From contig NW_027478385.1 in assembly GCF_051014685.1 (NCBI RefSeq), forward strand, positions 1,240,001 through 1,304,000: a stretch of 64,000 nucleotides of DNA, given 5' to 3'. The first letter of the stretch is position 1; each line of letters starts with the position of its first letter. This document shows positions 36,561-50,590 of this stretch, one piece after another. The notes under the pieces were generated by a model. That model was not told the DNA's origin. It did no database searches and worked only from the letters and a program-made list of their open reading frames with translations. This stretch comes from Ptiloglossa arizonensis. Lineage: Eukaryota; Arthropoda; Insecta; Hymenoptera; Colletidae. Both the position numbers and the translations under genes were made by a program.

Positions 36561-38205
36561 CATAGGGGAAAAATACACATAACCTTGTAATCGGCCGAGT
36601 TTCTGCTTTCAGATGCAATAGGAAATTCTCGAGTTCGTCAATCTGTTCGCGAGATATGGGAGTTTGAAGTTAAGGAATGTTTGAGAAACCATCAAAATTA
36701 TCGCAAGTCTGATACTCGAAACCAATAACTACAAAGGCCTAGGGGAAAAATACACGTACCGTTGTAATCGGGCGAGTTTCTGCTTTCAGATGCAACAGGA
36801 ATTTCTCGAGTTCGTCAATCCGTTCGCGAGATATGGGAGTTTGAAGTTAAGGAATGCTTGAGAAACCATCAAAATTATCGCAAGCCTGATACACGAATCC
36901 AATAACTACAAATGCCTAGGGGAAAAATACACGTACCGTTGTAATCGGGCTAGTTTCTGCTTCCAGATGCAATAGGAAATTCTCGAGTTCGTCAATCCGT
37001 TCGCGAGATGTGGTAGTTTGAAGTTAAGGAATGGTTGAGAAACCATCAAAATTTTCGCAAGTCTGATACTCGACACCAATAACTACAATGGCCTAGGGTA
37101 AAAATACACATACCGTTGTAATCGGGCGAGTTTCTGCTGTCAGATGCAACAGGAATTTCACGAGTTCGTCAATTCGTACGCGAGATATGGGAGTTTGAAG
37201 TTAAGGAATGCTTGAGAAACCATCAAAATTATCGCAAGTCTCATACTCGAAACCAATAATTACAAAGGCATAGGGGAAAAATGCACATACCTTTGTAATC
37301 GGGCGAGTTTCCACTTCCAGATGCAACAGGAATTTCTCGAGTTCGTCATTCCGTTCGCGAGATATGGGAGTTTGAAGTTAAGGAACGGTTGAGAAACCAT
37401 CAAAATTTTCGCAATTCTGATACTCGAAACCAATAAATACTATGGCCTAGGGCAAAAATGCACATACCGTTGAAATCGGACGAGTTTCTGCTTTCTGATG
37501 CAACAGGAATTTCTCGAGTTCGTCATTCCGTTCGCGAGATATGGGAGTTTGAAGTTAAGGAATGGTTGAGAAACCATCAAAATTTTCGCAATTCTGATGC
37601 TAGAAACCAATAACTACAATGGCCTAGGGGAAAAATACACATACCGTTGTAATCGGGCGAGCTTCTGCTTTCAGATGCAACAGGAATTTCTCGAGTTCGT
37701 CAATCCGTTCGCGAGATATGGGAGTTTGGAGTTAAGGAATGGTTGAGAAACCTTCAAAATTTTCGCTGGTCTGATACTCGAAACCAATAACTGGAATGGC
37801 CTAGGTCAAAAATACACGTGCCGTTGTAATCGGGCGTGTTTCTGCTTTCAGATGCAATAGGAAATTCTCGAGTTCGTCAATCCGTTCGCGAGATATGGTA
37901 GAGTGAAGTTAAGGAATGGTTGAGAAACCATCAAAATTTTCGCAAGTCTGATACTCGAAACCAATAACTACAAAGGCCTAGGGGAAAAATACACGTACCG
38001 TTGTAATCGGGCGTGTTTCTGCTTTCAGATGCAATAGGAAATTCTCGAGTTCGTCATTCCGTTCGCGAGATATGGGAGTTTGAAGTTAAGGAATGGTTGA
38101 GAAACCATCAAAATTTTCGCAACTCTGATACTCGAAACCAATAACTACAATGGCCTAGGGGGAAAATACACACACCATTGTAATCGTGCGAGTTTCTACT
38201 TTCAA
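36561..38205 (+). repeat. Partial module X and connecting units
   Basis: The span contains a shortened module X, with GTACGCGAG at about 37172 joined directly to the AATAATTACAAAGG unit near 37255. The AACCACAAAGG unit present in full copies is missing. GTTTGGAGTTAAGG is at 37724, 12 units after the previous one. Confidence 0.75.
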
Positions 38206-41200
38206 ATGCAACAGGAATTTCTCGAGTTCGTCATTCCGTTCGCGAGATATGGGAGTTTGAAGTTAAGGAATGGTAGAGAAACCATCAAAATTTTCGCAAG
38301 TCTCATACTCGAAACCAATAACTACAAAGGCATAGGGGAAAAATACACGTACCGTTGTAATCGGGCTAGTTTCTGCTTCCAGATGCAATAGGAAATTCTC
38401 GAGTTTGTCAATCCGTTCGCGAGATGTGGTAGTTTGAAGTTAAGGAATGGTTGAGAAACCATCAAAATTTTCGCAAGTCTGATACTCGAAACCAATAACT
38501 ACAATGGCCTAGGGTAAAAATACACATACCGTTGTAATCGGGCGAGTTTCTGCTGTCAGATGCAACAGGAATTTCACGAGTTCGTCAATTCGTACGCGAG
38601 ATATGGGAGTTTGAAGTTAAGGAATGCTTGAGAAACCATCAAAATTATCGCAAGTCTGATACTCGAAACCAATAACCACAAAGGCCTAGGAGAAAAATAC
38701 ACGTACCGTTGTAATCGGGCGAGTTTCTGCTTTCAGATGCAATAGGAAATTCTCGAGTTCGTCATTCCGTTCGCGAGATATGGGAGTTTGAAGTTAAGGA
38801 ATGGTTGAGAAACCATCAAAATTTTCGCAAGTCTCATACTCGAAACCAATAATTACAAAGGCATAGGGGAAAAATGCACATACCTTTGTAATCGGGCGAG
38901 TTTCCACTTCCAGATGCAACAGGAATTTCTCGAGTTCGTCATTCCGTTCGCGAGATATGGGAGTTTGAAGTTAAGGAACGGTTGAGAAACCATCAAAATT
39001 TTCGCAATTCTGATACTCGAAACCAATAAATACTATGGCCTAGGGCAAAAATGCACATACCGTTGAAATCGGACGAGTTTCTGCTTTCTGATGCAACAGG
39101 AATTTCTCGAGTTCGTCATTCCGTTCGCGAGATATGGGAGTTTGAAGTTAAGGAATGGTTGAGAAACCATCAAAATTTTCGCAATTCTGATGCTAGAAAC
39201 CAATAACTACAATGGCCTAGGGGAAAAATACACATACCGTTGTAATCGGGCGAGTTTCTGCTTTCAGATGCAGCAGGAATTTCTCGAGTTCGTCAATCCG
39301 TTCGCGAGATATGGGAGTTTGGAGTTAAGGAATGGTTGAGAAACCTTCAAAATTTTCGCTGGTCTGATACTCGAAACCAATAACTGGAATGGCCTAGGTC
39401 AAAAATACACGTGCCGTTGTAATCGGGCGTGTTTCTGCTTTCAGATGCAATAGGAAATTCTCGAGTTCGTCAATCCGTTCGCGAGATATGGGAGTTTGAA
39501 GTTAAGGAATGCTTGAGAAACCATCAAAATTTTCGCAACTCTGATACTCGAAACCAATAACTACAATGGCCTAGGGGGAAAATACACACACCATTGTAAT
39601 CGTGCGAGTTTCTACTTTCAAATGCAACAGGAATTTCTCGAGTTCGTCATTCCGTTCGCGAGATATGGGAGTTTGAAGTTAAGGAATGGTAGAGAAACCA
39701 TCAAAATTTTCGCAAGTCTCATACTCGAAACCAATAACTACAAAGGCATAGGGGAAAAATACACGTACCGTTGTAATCGGGCTAGTTTCTGCTTCCAGAT
39801 GCAATAGGAAATTCTCGAGTTTGTCAATCCGTTCGCGAGATGTGGTAGTTTGAAGTTAAGGAATGGTTGAGAAACCATCAAAATTTTCGCAAGTCTGATA
39901 CTCGAAACCAATAACTACAAAGGCATAGGGGAAAAATGCACATACCTTTGTAATCGGGCGAGTTTCCACTTCCAGATGCAACAGGAATTTCTCGAGTTCG
40001 TCATTCCGTTCGCGAGATATGGGAGTTTGAAGTTAAGGAATGGTTGAGAAACCATCAAAATTTTCGCAATTCTGATGCTAGAAACCAATAACTACAATGG
40101 CCTAGGGGAAAAATACACATACCGTTGTAATCGGGCGAGTTTCTGCTTTCAGATGCAACAGGAATTTCTCGAGTTCGTCAATCCGTTCGCGAGATATGGG
40201 AGTTTGAAGTTAAGGAATGGTTGAGAAATCATCAAAATTTTCGCAAGCCTGATACACGAATCCAATAACTACAAATGCCTAGGGGAAAAATACACGTACC
40301 GTTGTAATCGGGCTAGTTTCTGCTTCCAGATGCAATAGGAAATTCTCGAGTTTGTCAATCCGTTCGCGAGATGTGGTAGTTTGAAGTTAAGGAATGGTTG
40401 AGAAACCATCAAAATTTTCGCAAGTCTGATACTCGAAACCAATAACTACAATGGCCTAGGGCAAAAATGCACATACCGTTGAAATCGGACGAGTTTCTGC
40501 TTTCTGATGCAACAGGAATTTCTCGAGTTCGTCATTCCGTTCGCGAGATATGGGAGTTTGAAGTTAAGGAATGGTTGAGAAACCATCAAAATTTTCGCAA
40601 TTCTGATGCTAGAAACCAATAACTACAATGGCCTAGGGGAAAAATACACATACCGTTGTAATCGGGCGAGTTTCTGCTTTCAGATGCAGCAGGAATTTCT
40701 CGAGTTGGTCAATCCGTTCGCGAGATATGGGAGTTTGGAGTTAAGGAATGGATGAGAAACCTTCAAAATTTTCGCTGGTCTGATACTCGAAACCAATAAC
40801 TGGAATGGCCTAGGTCAAAAATACACGTGCCGTTGTAATCGGGCGTGTTTCTGCTTTCAGATGCAATAGGAAATTCTCGAGTTCGTCAATCCGTTCGCGA
40901 GACATGGTAGAGTGAAGTTAAGGAATGGTTGAGAAACCATCAAAATTTTCGCAAGTCTGATACTCGAAACCAATAACTACAAAGGCCTAGGGGAAAAATA
41001 CACGTACCGTTGTAATCGGGCGTGTTTCTGCTTTCAGATGCAATAGGAAATTCTCGAGTTCGTCAATCCGTTCGCGAAATATGGGAGTTTGAAGTTAAGG
41101 AATGGTTGAAAAACCATCACAATTTTGGCAAGTCTGATACTCGAAACCAATAACTACTATGGCCTAGGCCAAAAATACACGTACCGTTGTAATCGGGCGA

Positions 41201-41391
41201 GTTTCTGCTTTCAGATGCAATAGGAAATTCTCGAGTTCGTCAATCCGTTCGCGAGATATGGGAGTTTGAAGTTAAGGAATGCTTGAGAAACCATCAAAAT
41301 TTTCGCAACTCTGATACTCGAAACCAATAACTACAATGGCCTAGGGGGAAAATACACACACCATTGTAATCGTGCGAGTTTCTACTTTCAA
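38206..41391 (+). repeat. Second 18-mer block, copy 1 (3186 bp; 8 + 10 units)
   Basis: The TTTCAAATGCAACAGG unit lies at 38206 and 39622, then at 41392 and 42808, giving spacings of 8, 10 and 8 units and a total period of 18. Module X occurs in both subunits, but in the second subunit about 39.88-40.47 kb has been replaced by 7-mer-HOR-type units (GGCATAGG, GATGCTAG, GAAATCATC). Its length equals the 4.5-10.8 kb block, but the content is unrelated. Confidence 0.82.
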
Positions 41392-44300
41392 ATGCAACAG
41401 GAATTTCTCGAGTTCGTCATTCCGTTCGCGAGATATGGGAGTTTGAAGTTAAGGAATGGTAGAGAAACCATCAAAATTTTCGCAAGTCTCATACTCGAAA
41501 CCAATAACTACAAAGGCATAGGGGAAAAATACACGTACCGTTGTAATCGGGCTAGTTTCTGCTTCCAGATGCAATAGGAAATTCTCGAGTTTGTCAATCC
41601 GTTCGCGAGATGTGGTAGTTTGAAGTTAAGGAATGGTTGAGAAACCATCAAAATTTTCGCAAGTCTGATACTCGAAACCAATAACTACAATGGCCTAGGG
41701 TAAAAATACACATACCGTTGTAATCGGGCGAGTTTCTGCTGTCAGATGCAACAGGAATTTCACGAGTTCGTCAATTCGTACGCGAGATATGGGAGTTTGA
41801 AGTTAAGGAATGCTTGAGAAACCATCAAAATTATCGCAAGTCTGATACTCGAAACCAATAACCACAAAGGCCTAGGAGAAAAATACACGTACCGTTGTAA
41901 TCGGGCGAGTTTCTGCTTTCAGATGCAATAGGAAATTCTCGAGTTCGTCATTCCGTTCGCGAGATATGGGAGTTTGAAGTTAAGGAATGGTTGAGAAACC
42001 ATCAAAATTTTCGCAAGTCTCATACTCGAAACCAATAATTACAAAGGCATAGGGGAAAAATGCACATACCTTTGTAATCGGGCGAGTTTCCACTTCCAGA
42101 TGCAACAGGAATTTCTCGAGTTCGTCATTCCGTTCGCGAGATATGGGAGTTTGAAGTTAAGGAACGGTTGAGAAACCATCAAAATTTTCGCAATTCTGAT
42201 ACTCGAAACCAATAAATACTATGGCCTAGGGCAAAAATGCACATACCGTTGAAATCGGACGAGTTTCTGCTTTCTGATGCAACAGGAATTTCTCGAGTTC
42301 GTCATTCCGTTCGCGAGATATGGGAGTTTGAAGTTAAGGAATGGTTGAGAAACCATCAAAATTTTCGCAATTCTGATGCTAGAAACCAATAACTACAATG
42401 GCCTAGGGGAAAAATACACATACCGTTGTAATCGGGCGAGTTTCTGCTTTCAGATGCAGCAGGAATTTCTCGAGTTCGTCAATCCGTTCGCGAGATATGG
42501 GAGTTTGGAGTTAAGGAATGGTTGAGAAACCTTCAAAATTTTCGCTGGTCTGATACTCGAAACCAATAACTGGAATGGCCTAGGTCAAAAATACACGTGC
42601 CGTTGTAATCGGGCGTGTTTCTGCTTTCAGATGCAATAGGAAATTCTCGAGTTCGTCAATCCGTTCGCGAGATATGGGAGTTTGAAGTTAAGGAATGCTT
42701 GAGAAACCATCAAAATTTTCGCAACTCTGATACTCGAAACCAATAACTACAATGGCCTAGGGGGAAAATACACACACCATTGTAATCGTGCGAGTTTCTA
42801 CTTTCAAATGCAACAGGAATTTCTCGAGTTCGTCATTCCGTTCGCGAGATATGGGAGTTTGAAGTTAAGGAATGGTAGAGAAACCATCAAAATTTTCGCA
42901 AGTCTCATACTCGAAACCAATAACTACAAAGGCATAGGGGAAAAATACACGTACCGTTGTAATCGGGCTAGTTTCTGCTTCCAGATGCAATAGGAAATTC
43001 TCGAGTTTGTCAATCCGTTCGCGAGATGTGGTAGTTTGAAGTTAAGGAATGGTTGAGAAACCATCAAAATTTTCGCAAGTCTGATACTCGAAACCAATAA
43101 CTACAATGGCCTAGGGTAAAAATACACATACCGTTGTAATCGGGCGAGTTTCTGCTGTCAGATGCAACAGGAATTTCACGAGTTCGTCAATTCGTACGCG
43201 AGATATGGGAGTTTGAAGTTAAGGAATGCTTGAGAAACCATCAAAATTATCGCAAGTCTGATACTCGAAACCAATAACCACAAAGGCCTAGGAGAAAAAT
43301 ACACGTACCGTTGTAATCGGGCGAGTTTCTGCTTTCAGATGCAATAGGAAATTCTCGAGTTCGTCATTCCGTTCGCGAGATATGGGAGTTTGAAGTTAAG
43401 GAATGGTTGAGAAACCATCAAAATTTTCGCAAGTCTCATACTCGAAACCAATAATTACAAAGGCGTAGGGGAAAAATGCACATACCTTTGTAATCGGGCG
43501 AGTTTCCACTTCCAGATGCAACAGGAATTTCTCGAGTTCGTCATTCCGTTCGCGAGATATGGGAGTTTGAAGTTAAGGAACGGTTGAGAAACCATCAAAA
43601 TTTTCGCAATTCTGATACTCGAAACCAATAAATACTATGGCCTAGGGCAAAAATGCACATACCGTTGAAATCGGACGAGTTTCTGCTTTCTGATGCAACA
43701 GGAATTTCTCGAGTTCGTCATTCCGTTCGCGAGATATGGGAGTTTGAAGTTAAGGAATGGTTGAGAAACCATCAAAATTTTCGCAATTCTGATGCTAGAA
43801 ACCAATAACTACAATGGCCTAGGGGAAAAATACACATACCGTTGTAATCGGGCGAGTTTCTGCTTTCAGATGCAGCAGGAATTTCTCGAGTTCGTCAATC
43901 CGTTCGCGAGATATGGGAGTTTGGAGTTAAGGAATGGTTGAGAAACCTTCAAAATTTTCGCTGGTCTGATACTCGAAACCAATAACTGGAATGGCCTAGG
44001 TCAAAAATACACGTGCCGTTGTAATCGGGCGTGTTTCTGCTTTCAGATGCAATAGGAAATTCTCGAGTTCGTCAATCCGTTCGCGAGATATGGTAGAGTG
44101 AAGTTAAGGAATGGTTGAGAAACCATCAAAATTTTCGCAAGTCTGATACTCGAAACCAATAACTACAAAGGCCTAGGGGAAAAATACACGTACCGTTGTA
44201 ATCGGGCGTGTTTCTGCTTTCAGATGCAATAGGAAATTCTCGAGTTCGTCAATCCGTTCGCGAAATATGGGAGTTTGAAGTTAAGGAATGGTTGAAAAAC

Positions 44301-44931
44301 CATCACAATTTTGGCAAGTCTGATACTCGAAACCAATAACTACTATGGCCTAGGCCAAAAATACACGTACCGTTGTAATCGGGCGTGTTTCTGCTTTCAG
44401 ATGCAATAGGAAATTCTCGAGTTCGTCAATCCGTTCGCGAAATATGGGAGTTTGAAGTTAAGGAATGGTTGAGAAACCATCAAAATTTTCGCAAGTCTGA
44501 TACTCGAAACCAATAACTACAAAGGCCTAGGGGAAAAATACACGTACCGTTGTAATCGGGCGTGTTTCTGCTTTCAGATGCAATAGGAAATTCTCGAGTT
44601 CGTCAATCCGTTCGCGAAATATGGGAGTTTGAAGTTAAGGAATGGTTGAAAAACCATCACAATTTTGGCAAGTCTGATACTCGAAACCAATAACTACTAT
44701 GGCCTAGGCCAAAAATACACGTACCGTTGTAATCGGGCGAGTTTCTGCTTTCAGATGCAATAGGAAATTCTCGAGTTCGTCAATCCGTTCGCGAGATATG
44801 GGAGTTTGAAGTTAAGGAATGCTTGAGAAACCATCAAAATTTTCGAAACTCTGATACTCGAAACCAATAACTACAATGGCCTAGGGGGAAAATACACACA
44901 CCATTGTAATCGTGCGAGTTTCTACTTTCAG
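41392..44931 (+). repeat. Second 18-mer block, copy 2, expanded to 20 units (3540 bp)
   Basis: It matches copy 1 at a 3186-bp offset, including GTTTGGAGTTAAGG at 42503 and 43919 and GGTAGAGTGAAG near 44095. It contains two extra units from a 354-bp duplication at about 44.24-44.73 kb. Confidence 0.82.
44236..44738 (+). repeat. Dimer duplication containing GGCCTAGGCC
   Basis: The unit reading GCGAAATATGG, GGTTGAAAAACC, AATTTTGGCAAG and TACTATGGCCTAGGCC occurs twice 354 bp apart (TACTATGG at 44341 and 44695), separated by an ACAAAGGCCTAGGGG unit. This explains why copy 2 of the block has 20 rather than 18 units. Confidence 0.85.
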
Positions 44932-47900
44932 ATGCAACAGGAATTTCTCGAGTTCGTCAGTCCGTTCGCGAGATATGGGAGTTTGAAGTTAAGGAATGGT
45001 AGAGAAACCATCAAAATTTTCGCAAGTCTCATACTCGAAAACAATAACTACAAAGGCATAGGGGAAAAATGCACATACCTTTGTAATCGGGCGAGTTTCC
45101 ACTTCCAGATGCAACAGGAATTTCTCGAGTTCGTCATTCCGTTCGCGAGATATGGGAGTTTGAAGTTAAGGAATGGTTGAGAAACCATCAAAATTTTCGC
45201 AATTCTGATGCTAGAAACCAATAACTACAATGGCCTAGGGGAAAAATACACATACCGTTGTAATCGGGCGAGTTTCTGCTGTCAGATGCAACAGGAATTT
45301 CACGAGTTCGTCAATTCGTTCGCGAGATATGGGGGTTTGAAGTTAAGGAATGCTTGTGGAACCATCAAAATTATCGCAAGTCTGATACTCGAAACCAATA
45401 ACTACAAAGGCCTAGGGGAAAAATACACGTACCGTTGTAATCGGGCGAGTTTCTGCTTTCAGATGCAATAGGAAATTCTCGAGTTCGTCAATCCGTCCGC
45501 GAGATATGGGAGTTTCAAGTTAAGGAATGGTTGAAAAACCATCACAATTTTGGCAAGTCTGATACTCGAAACCAATAACTACTATGGCCTAGGGCAAAAA
45601 TACACGTACTGTTGTAATCGGGCGAGTTTCTGCTTTCAGATGCAATAGGAAATTCTCGAGTTCGTCAATCCGTTCGCGAGATATGGGAGTTTGAAGTTAA
45701 GGAATGCTTGAGAAACCATCAAAATTTTCGCAACTCTGATACTCGAAACGAATAACTACAATGGCCTAGGGGGAAAATACACACACCATTGTAATCATGC
45801 GAGTTTCTACTTTCAGATGCAACAGGAATTTCTCGAGTTCGTCATTCCGTTCGCGAGATATGGGAGTTTGAAGTTAAGGAATGGTAGAGAAACCATCAAA
45901 ATTTTCGCAAGTCTCATACTCGAAACCAGTAACTACAAAGGCATAGGGGAAAAATGCACATACCTTTGTAATCGGGCGAGTTTCCACTTCCAGATGCAAC
46001 AGGAATTTCTCCAGTTCGTCATTCCGTTCGCGAGATATGGGAGTTTGAAGTTAAGGAATGGTTGAGAAATCATCAAAATTTTCGCAAGCCTGATACACGA
46101 ATCCAATAACTACAAATGCCTAGGGGAAAAATACACGTACCGTTGTAATCGGGCGAGTTTCTGCTTTCAGATGCAATAGGAAATTCTCGAGTTTGTCAAT
46201 CCGTTCGCGAGATATGGTAGTTTGAAGTTAAGGAATGGTTGAGGAACCATCAAAATTTTCGCAAGTCTGATACTCGAAACCAATAACTACAATGGCCTAG
46301 GGGAAAAATACACATACCGTTGTAATCGGGCGAGTTTCTGCTGTCAGATGCAACAGGAATTTCACGAGTTCGTCAATTCGTTCGCGAGATATGGGAGTTT
46401 GAAGTTAAGGAATGCTTGAGAAACCATCAAAATTATCGCAAGTCTGACACTCGAAACCAATAACTACAAAGGCCTAGGGGAAAAATACACGTACCGTTGT
46501 AATCGGGCGAGTTTCTGCTTTCAGATGCAATAGGAAATTCTCGAGTTCGTCAATCCGTTCGCGAGATATGGGAGTTTGAAGTTAAGGAATGGTTGAAAAA
46601 CCATCACAATTTTGGCAAGTCTGATACTCGAAACCAATAACTACTATGGCCTAGGGCAAAAATACACGTACCGTTGTAATCGGGCGAGTTTCTGCTTTCA
46701 GATGCAATAGGAAATTCTCGAGTTCGTCAATCCGTTCGCGAGATATGGGAGTTTGAAGTTAAGGAATGCTTGAGAAACCATCAAAATTTTCGCAACTCTG
46801 ATACTCGAAACCAATAACTACAATGGCCTAGGGGGAAAATACACACACCATTGTAATCGTGCGAGTTTCTACTTTCAGATGCAACAGGAATTTCTCGAGT
46901 TCGTCATTCCGTTCGCGAGATATGGGAGTTTGAAGTTAAGGAATGGTTGAGAAATCATCAAAATTTTCGCAAGCCTGATACACGAATCCAATAACTACAA
47001 ATGCCTAGGGGAAAAATACACGTACCGTTGTAATCGGGCTAGTTTCTGCTTTCAGATGCAATAGGAAATTCTCGAGTTTGTCAATCCGTTCGCGAGATGT
47101 GGTAGTTTGAAGTCAAGGAATGGTTGAGAAACCATCAAAATTTTCGCAAGTCTGATACTCGAAACCAATAACTACAATGGCCTAGGGGAAAAATACACAT
47201 ACCGTTGTAATCGGGCGAGTTTCTGCTTTCAGATGCAATAGGAAATTCTCGAGTTCGTCAATCCGTTCGCGAGATATGGTAGTTTGATGTTAAGGAATGG
47301 TTGAGAAACCATCAAAATTTTCGCAAGTCTGATACTCGAAACCAATAACTACAATGGCCTAGGGGAAAAATACACATACCGTTGTAATCGGGCGAGTTTC
47401 TGCTTTCAGATGCAATAGGAAATTCTCGAGTTCGTCAATCCGTTCGCGAGATATGGGAGTTTGAAGTTAAGGAATGGTTGAAAAACCATCACAATTTTGG
47501 CAAGTCTGATACTCGAAACCAATAACTACTATGGCCTAGGCCAAAAATACACGTACCGTTGTAATCGGGCGAGTTTCTGCTTTCAGATGCAATAGGAAAT
47601 TCTCGAGTTCGTCAATCCGTTCGCGAGATATGGGAGTTTGAAGTTAAGGAATGCTTGAGAAACCATCAAAATTTTCGCAACTCTGATACTCGAAACCAAT
47701 AACTACAATGGCCTAGGGGGAAAATACCCACACCATTGTAATCATGCGAGTTTCTACTTTCAGATGCAACAGGAATTTCTCGAGTTCGTCATTCCGTTCG
47801 CGAGATATGGGAGTTTGAAGTTAAGGAATGGTAGAGAAACCATCAAAATTTTCGCAAGTCTCATACTCGAAACCAATAACTACAAAGGCATAGGGGAAAA

Positions 47901-48020
47901 ATGCACATACCTTTGTAATCCGGCGAGTTTCCACTTCCAGATGCAACAGGAATTTCTCGAGTTCGTCATTCCGTTCGCGAGATATGGGAGTTTGAAGTTA
48001 AGGAATGGTTGAGAAACCAT
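44932..48020 (+). repeat. Segmental block, copy 1
   Basis: Units at 44.93-46.44 kb recur at 50.59-52.10 kb (offset 5662 bp), sharing GTCAGTCCG, CTCGAAAACAATAAC, GGGGGTTTG, GCTTGTGGAACC, GTACTGTTG, TCATGCGAG and AACCAGTAAC. Units at 46.93-47.4 kb recur at offset 5485 and those at 47.6-48.0 kb at offset 5308. The offsets equal 32, 31 and 30 units, each minus 2 bp. Confidence 0.85.
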
Positions 48021-50590
48021 CAAAATTTACGCTGGTCTGATACTCGAAACCAATAACTGGAATGGCCTAGGGGAAAAGTACACACACCATTGTAATCGGT
48101 CGAGTTTCTACTTTCATATACAACAGGAATTTCTCGAGTTCGTCATTCCGTTCGCGAGATATGGGAGTTTGAAGTTAAGGAATGGTTGAGAAACCATCAA
48201 AATTTTCGCAACTCTGATACTCGAAACCAATAATACAATGGCCTAGGGGGAAAATACACAAACCATTGTAATCGTGCGAGTTTCTACTTTCAGATGCAAC
48301 AGGAATTTCTCGAGTTCGTCGTTCCGTTCGCGAGATATGGGAGTTTGAAGTTAAGGAATGGTAGAGAAACCATCAAAATTTTCGCAAGTCTCATACTCGA
48401 AACCAATAACTACAATGGCCTAGGGGAAAAATACACATACCCTTGTAATCGGGCGAGTTTCTGCTTTCAGATGCAACAGGAATTTCTCGAGTTCGTCAAT
48501 CCGTTCGCGAGATATGGGAGTTTGAGTTAAGGAATGGTTGAGAAATCTTCAAAATTTTCGCTGGTCTGATACTCGAAACCAATAACTGGAATGGCCTAGG
48601 TCAAAAACACGCGTACCGTTGTAATCGGGCGTGTTTCTGCTTTCAGATGCAATAGGAAATTCTCGAGTTCGTCAATTGGTTCGCGAGATATGGGAGTTTG
48701 AAGTTAAGGAATGCTTGAGAAACCATCAAAATTATCGCAATTTGGATGCTAGAAACGAATAACTGGAATTGCCTAGGGGAAAAGTACACAGACCATTAAA
48801 ATCGGGCGAGTTTCTACTTTCAGATGGAACAGGAATTTCTCGAGTTCGTCATTCCGTTCGCGAGATATGGGAGTTTGAAGTTAAGGAATGGTTGAGAAAC
48901 CATCAAAATTTTCGCAAGTCTGATACACGAAACCAATAACAACAAAGGCCTAGGGTAAAAATACACATACGGTTGTAATCGGGCGAGTTTCTACTTTCAG
49001 ATGCAACAGGAATTTCTAGAGTTCGTCATTCCGTTCGCGAGATATGTGAGTTTGAAGTTAAGGAATGGTTCATAAACCATCACAATTTTCGGAAGTCTGA
49101 TACTCGAAACCAATAACCACTATGGCCTAGGGCAAAAATACACATACCGTTGTAATCGGGCGAGTTTCTGCTTTCAGATGCAATAGAAAATTCTCGAGTT
49201 CGTCAATCCGATCGCGAGATATGGAAGTTTGAAGTTAAGGAATGCTTGAGAAACCATCAAAATTTTCGCTGGTCTGATACTCGAAACCAACAACTGGAAT
49301 GGCCTAGGGGAAAAGTACACACACCGTTGTATTCGGGCGAGTTTCTGCTTTCAGAAGCAATAGGAAATTCTCGAGCTCGTCAATCCGTTCGCGAGATATG
49401 GGAGTTGGAAATTAAGGAATGGTTGAGAAACCATCAAAATTTTCGCAAGTCTGATAGGCGAAACCAATAACTACAATGGCCTAGGGGAAAAATACACATA
49501 CCGTTGTAATCGGGCGGGATTCTGCTTTCAGATGCAATAGGAAATTCTCGAGTTCGTCAATCTGTTCGCGAGATATGGAAGTGTGAAGTTAAGGAATGGT
49601 TGAGAAACCTTCAAAATTTTCGCAAGTCTGATACTCGAAACCAATAACTGGAATGGCCTAGGGGAAAAGTACACATACCATTGTAATCGGGCGTGTTTCC
49701 ACTTCCAGATGCAACAGGAATTTCTCGAGTTCGTCATTTCGTTCGCGAGATATGGGAGTTTGAAGTTAAGGAATGGTTGAGAAACCATCAAAATTTTCGC
49801 AAGTCTGATACTCGAAACCAATAACTGGAATGGCCTAGGGGAAAAGTACACACACCATTGTAATCGGTCGAGTTTCTACTTTCATATACAACAGGAATTT
49901 CTCGAGGTCGTCATTCCGTTCGCGAGATATGGGAGTTTGAAGTTAAGGAATGGTTGAGAAACCATCAAAATTTTCGCTGGTCTGATACTCGAAACCAATA
50001 ACTGGAATGGCCTAGGGGAAAAGTATACACACCATTGTAATCGGTCGAGTTTCTACTTTCATATACAACAGGAATTTCTCGAGTTCGTCATTCCGTTCGC
50101 GAGATATGGGAGTTTGAAGTTAAGGAATGGTTGAGAAATCATCAAAATTTTCGCAAGCCTGATACACGAATCCAATAACTACAAATGCCTAGGGGAAAAA
50201 TACACGTACCGTAGTAATCGGGCTAGTTTCTGCTTTCAGATGCAATAGGAAATTCTCGAGTTTGTCAATCCGTTCGCGAGATGTGGTAGTTTGAAGTTAA
50301 GGAATGGTTGAGAAACCATCAAAATTTTCGCAAGTCTGATACTCGAAACCAATAACTACAATGGCCTAGGGGAAAAATACACATACCGTTGTAATCGGGC
50401 GAGTTTCTGCTGTCAGATGCAACAGCAATTTCACGAGTTCGTCAATTCGTTCGCGAGATATGGGAGTTTGAAGTTAAGGAATGCTTGAGAAACCATCAAA
50501 ATTATCGCAAGTCTGATACTCGAAACCAATAACTACAAAGGCCTAGGGGAAAAATACACGTACCGTTGTAATCGGGCGAGTTTCTGCTTT
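48021..50590 (+). repeat. Mixed monomers with a relic of the 6-mer HOR
   Basis: Two one-base deletions lie here (AATAATACAATGG near 48232 and TTTGAGTTAAGG near 48523). Units at 48.68-49.0 kb resemble HOR m5 (CAGACCATTAAAATC). Those at 49021-49551 resemble m6, m1 and m2 (ACCACTATGG, CAACAACTGG with GTATTCGGG and CAGAAGC, GCTCGTC with GAGTTGGAAATTAAG). They lie 25 kb from the end of the HOR domain. The TTTCATATACAACAGG class appears at 48115, 49883 and 50061. Confidence 0.78.
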
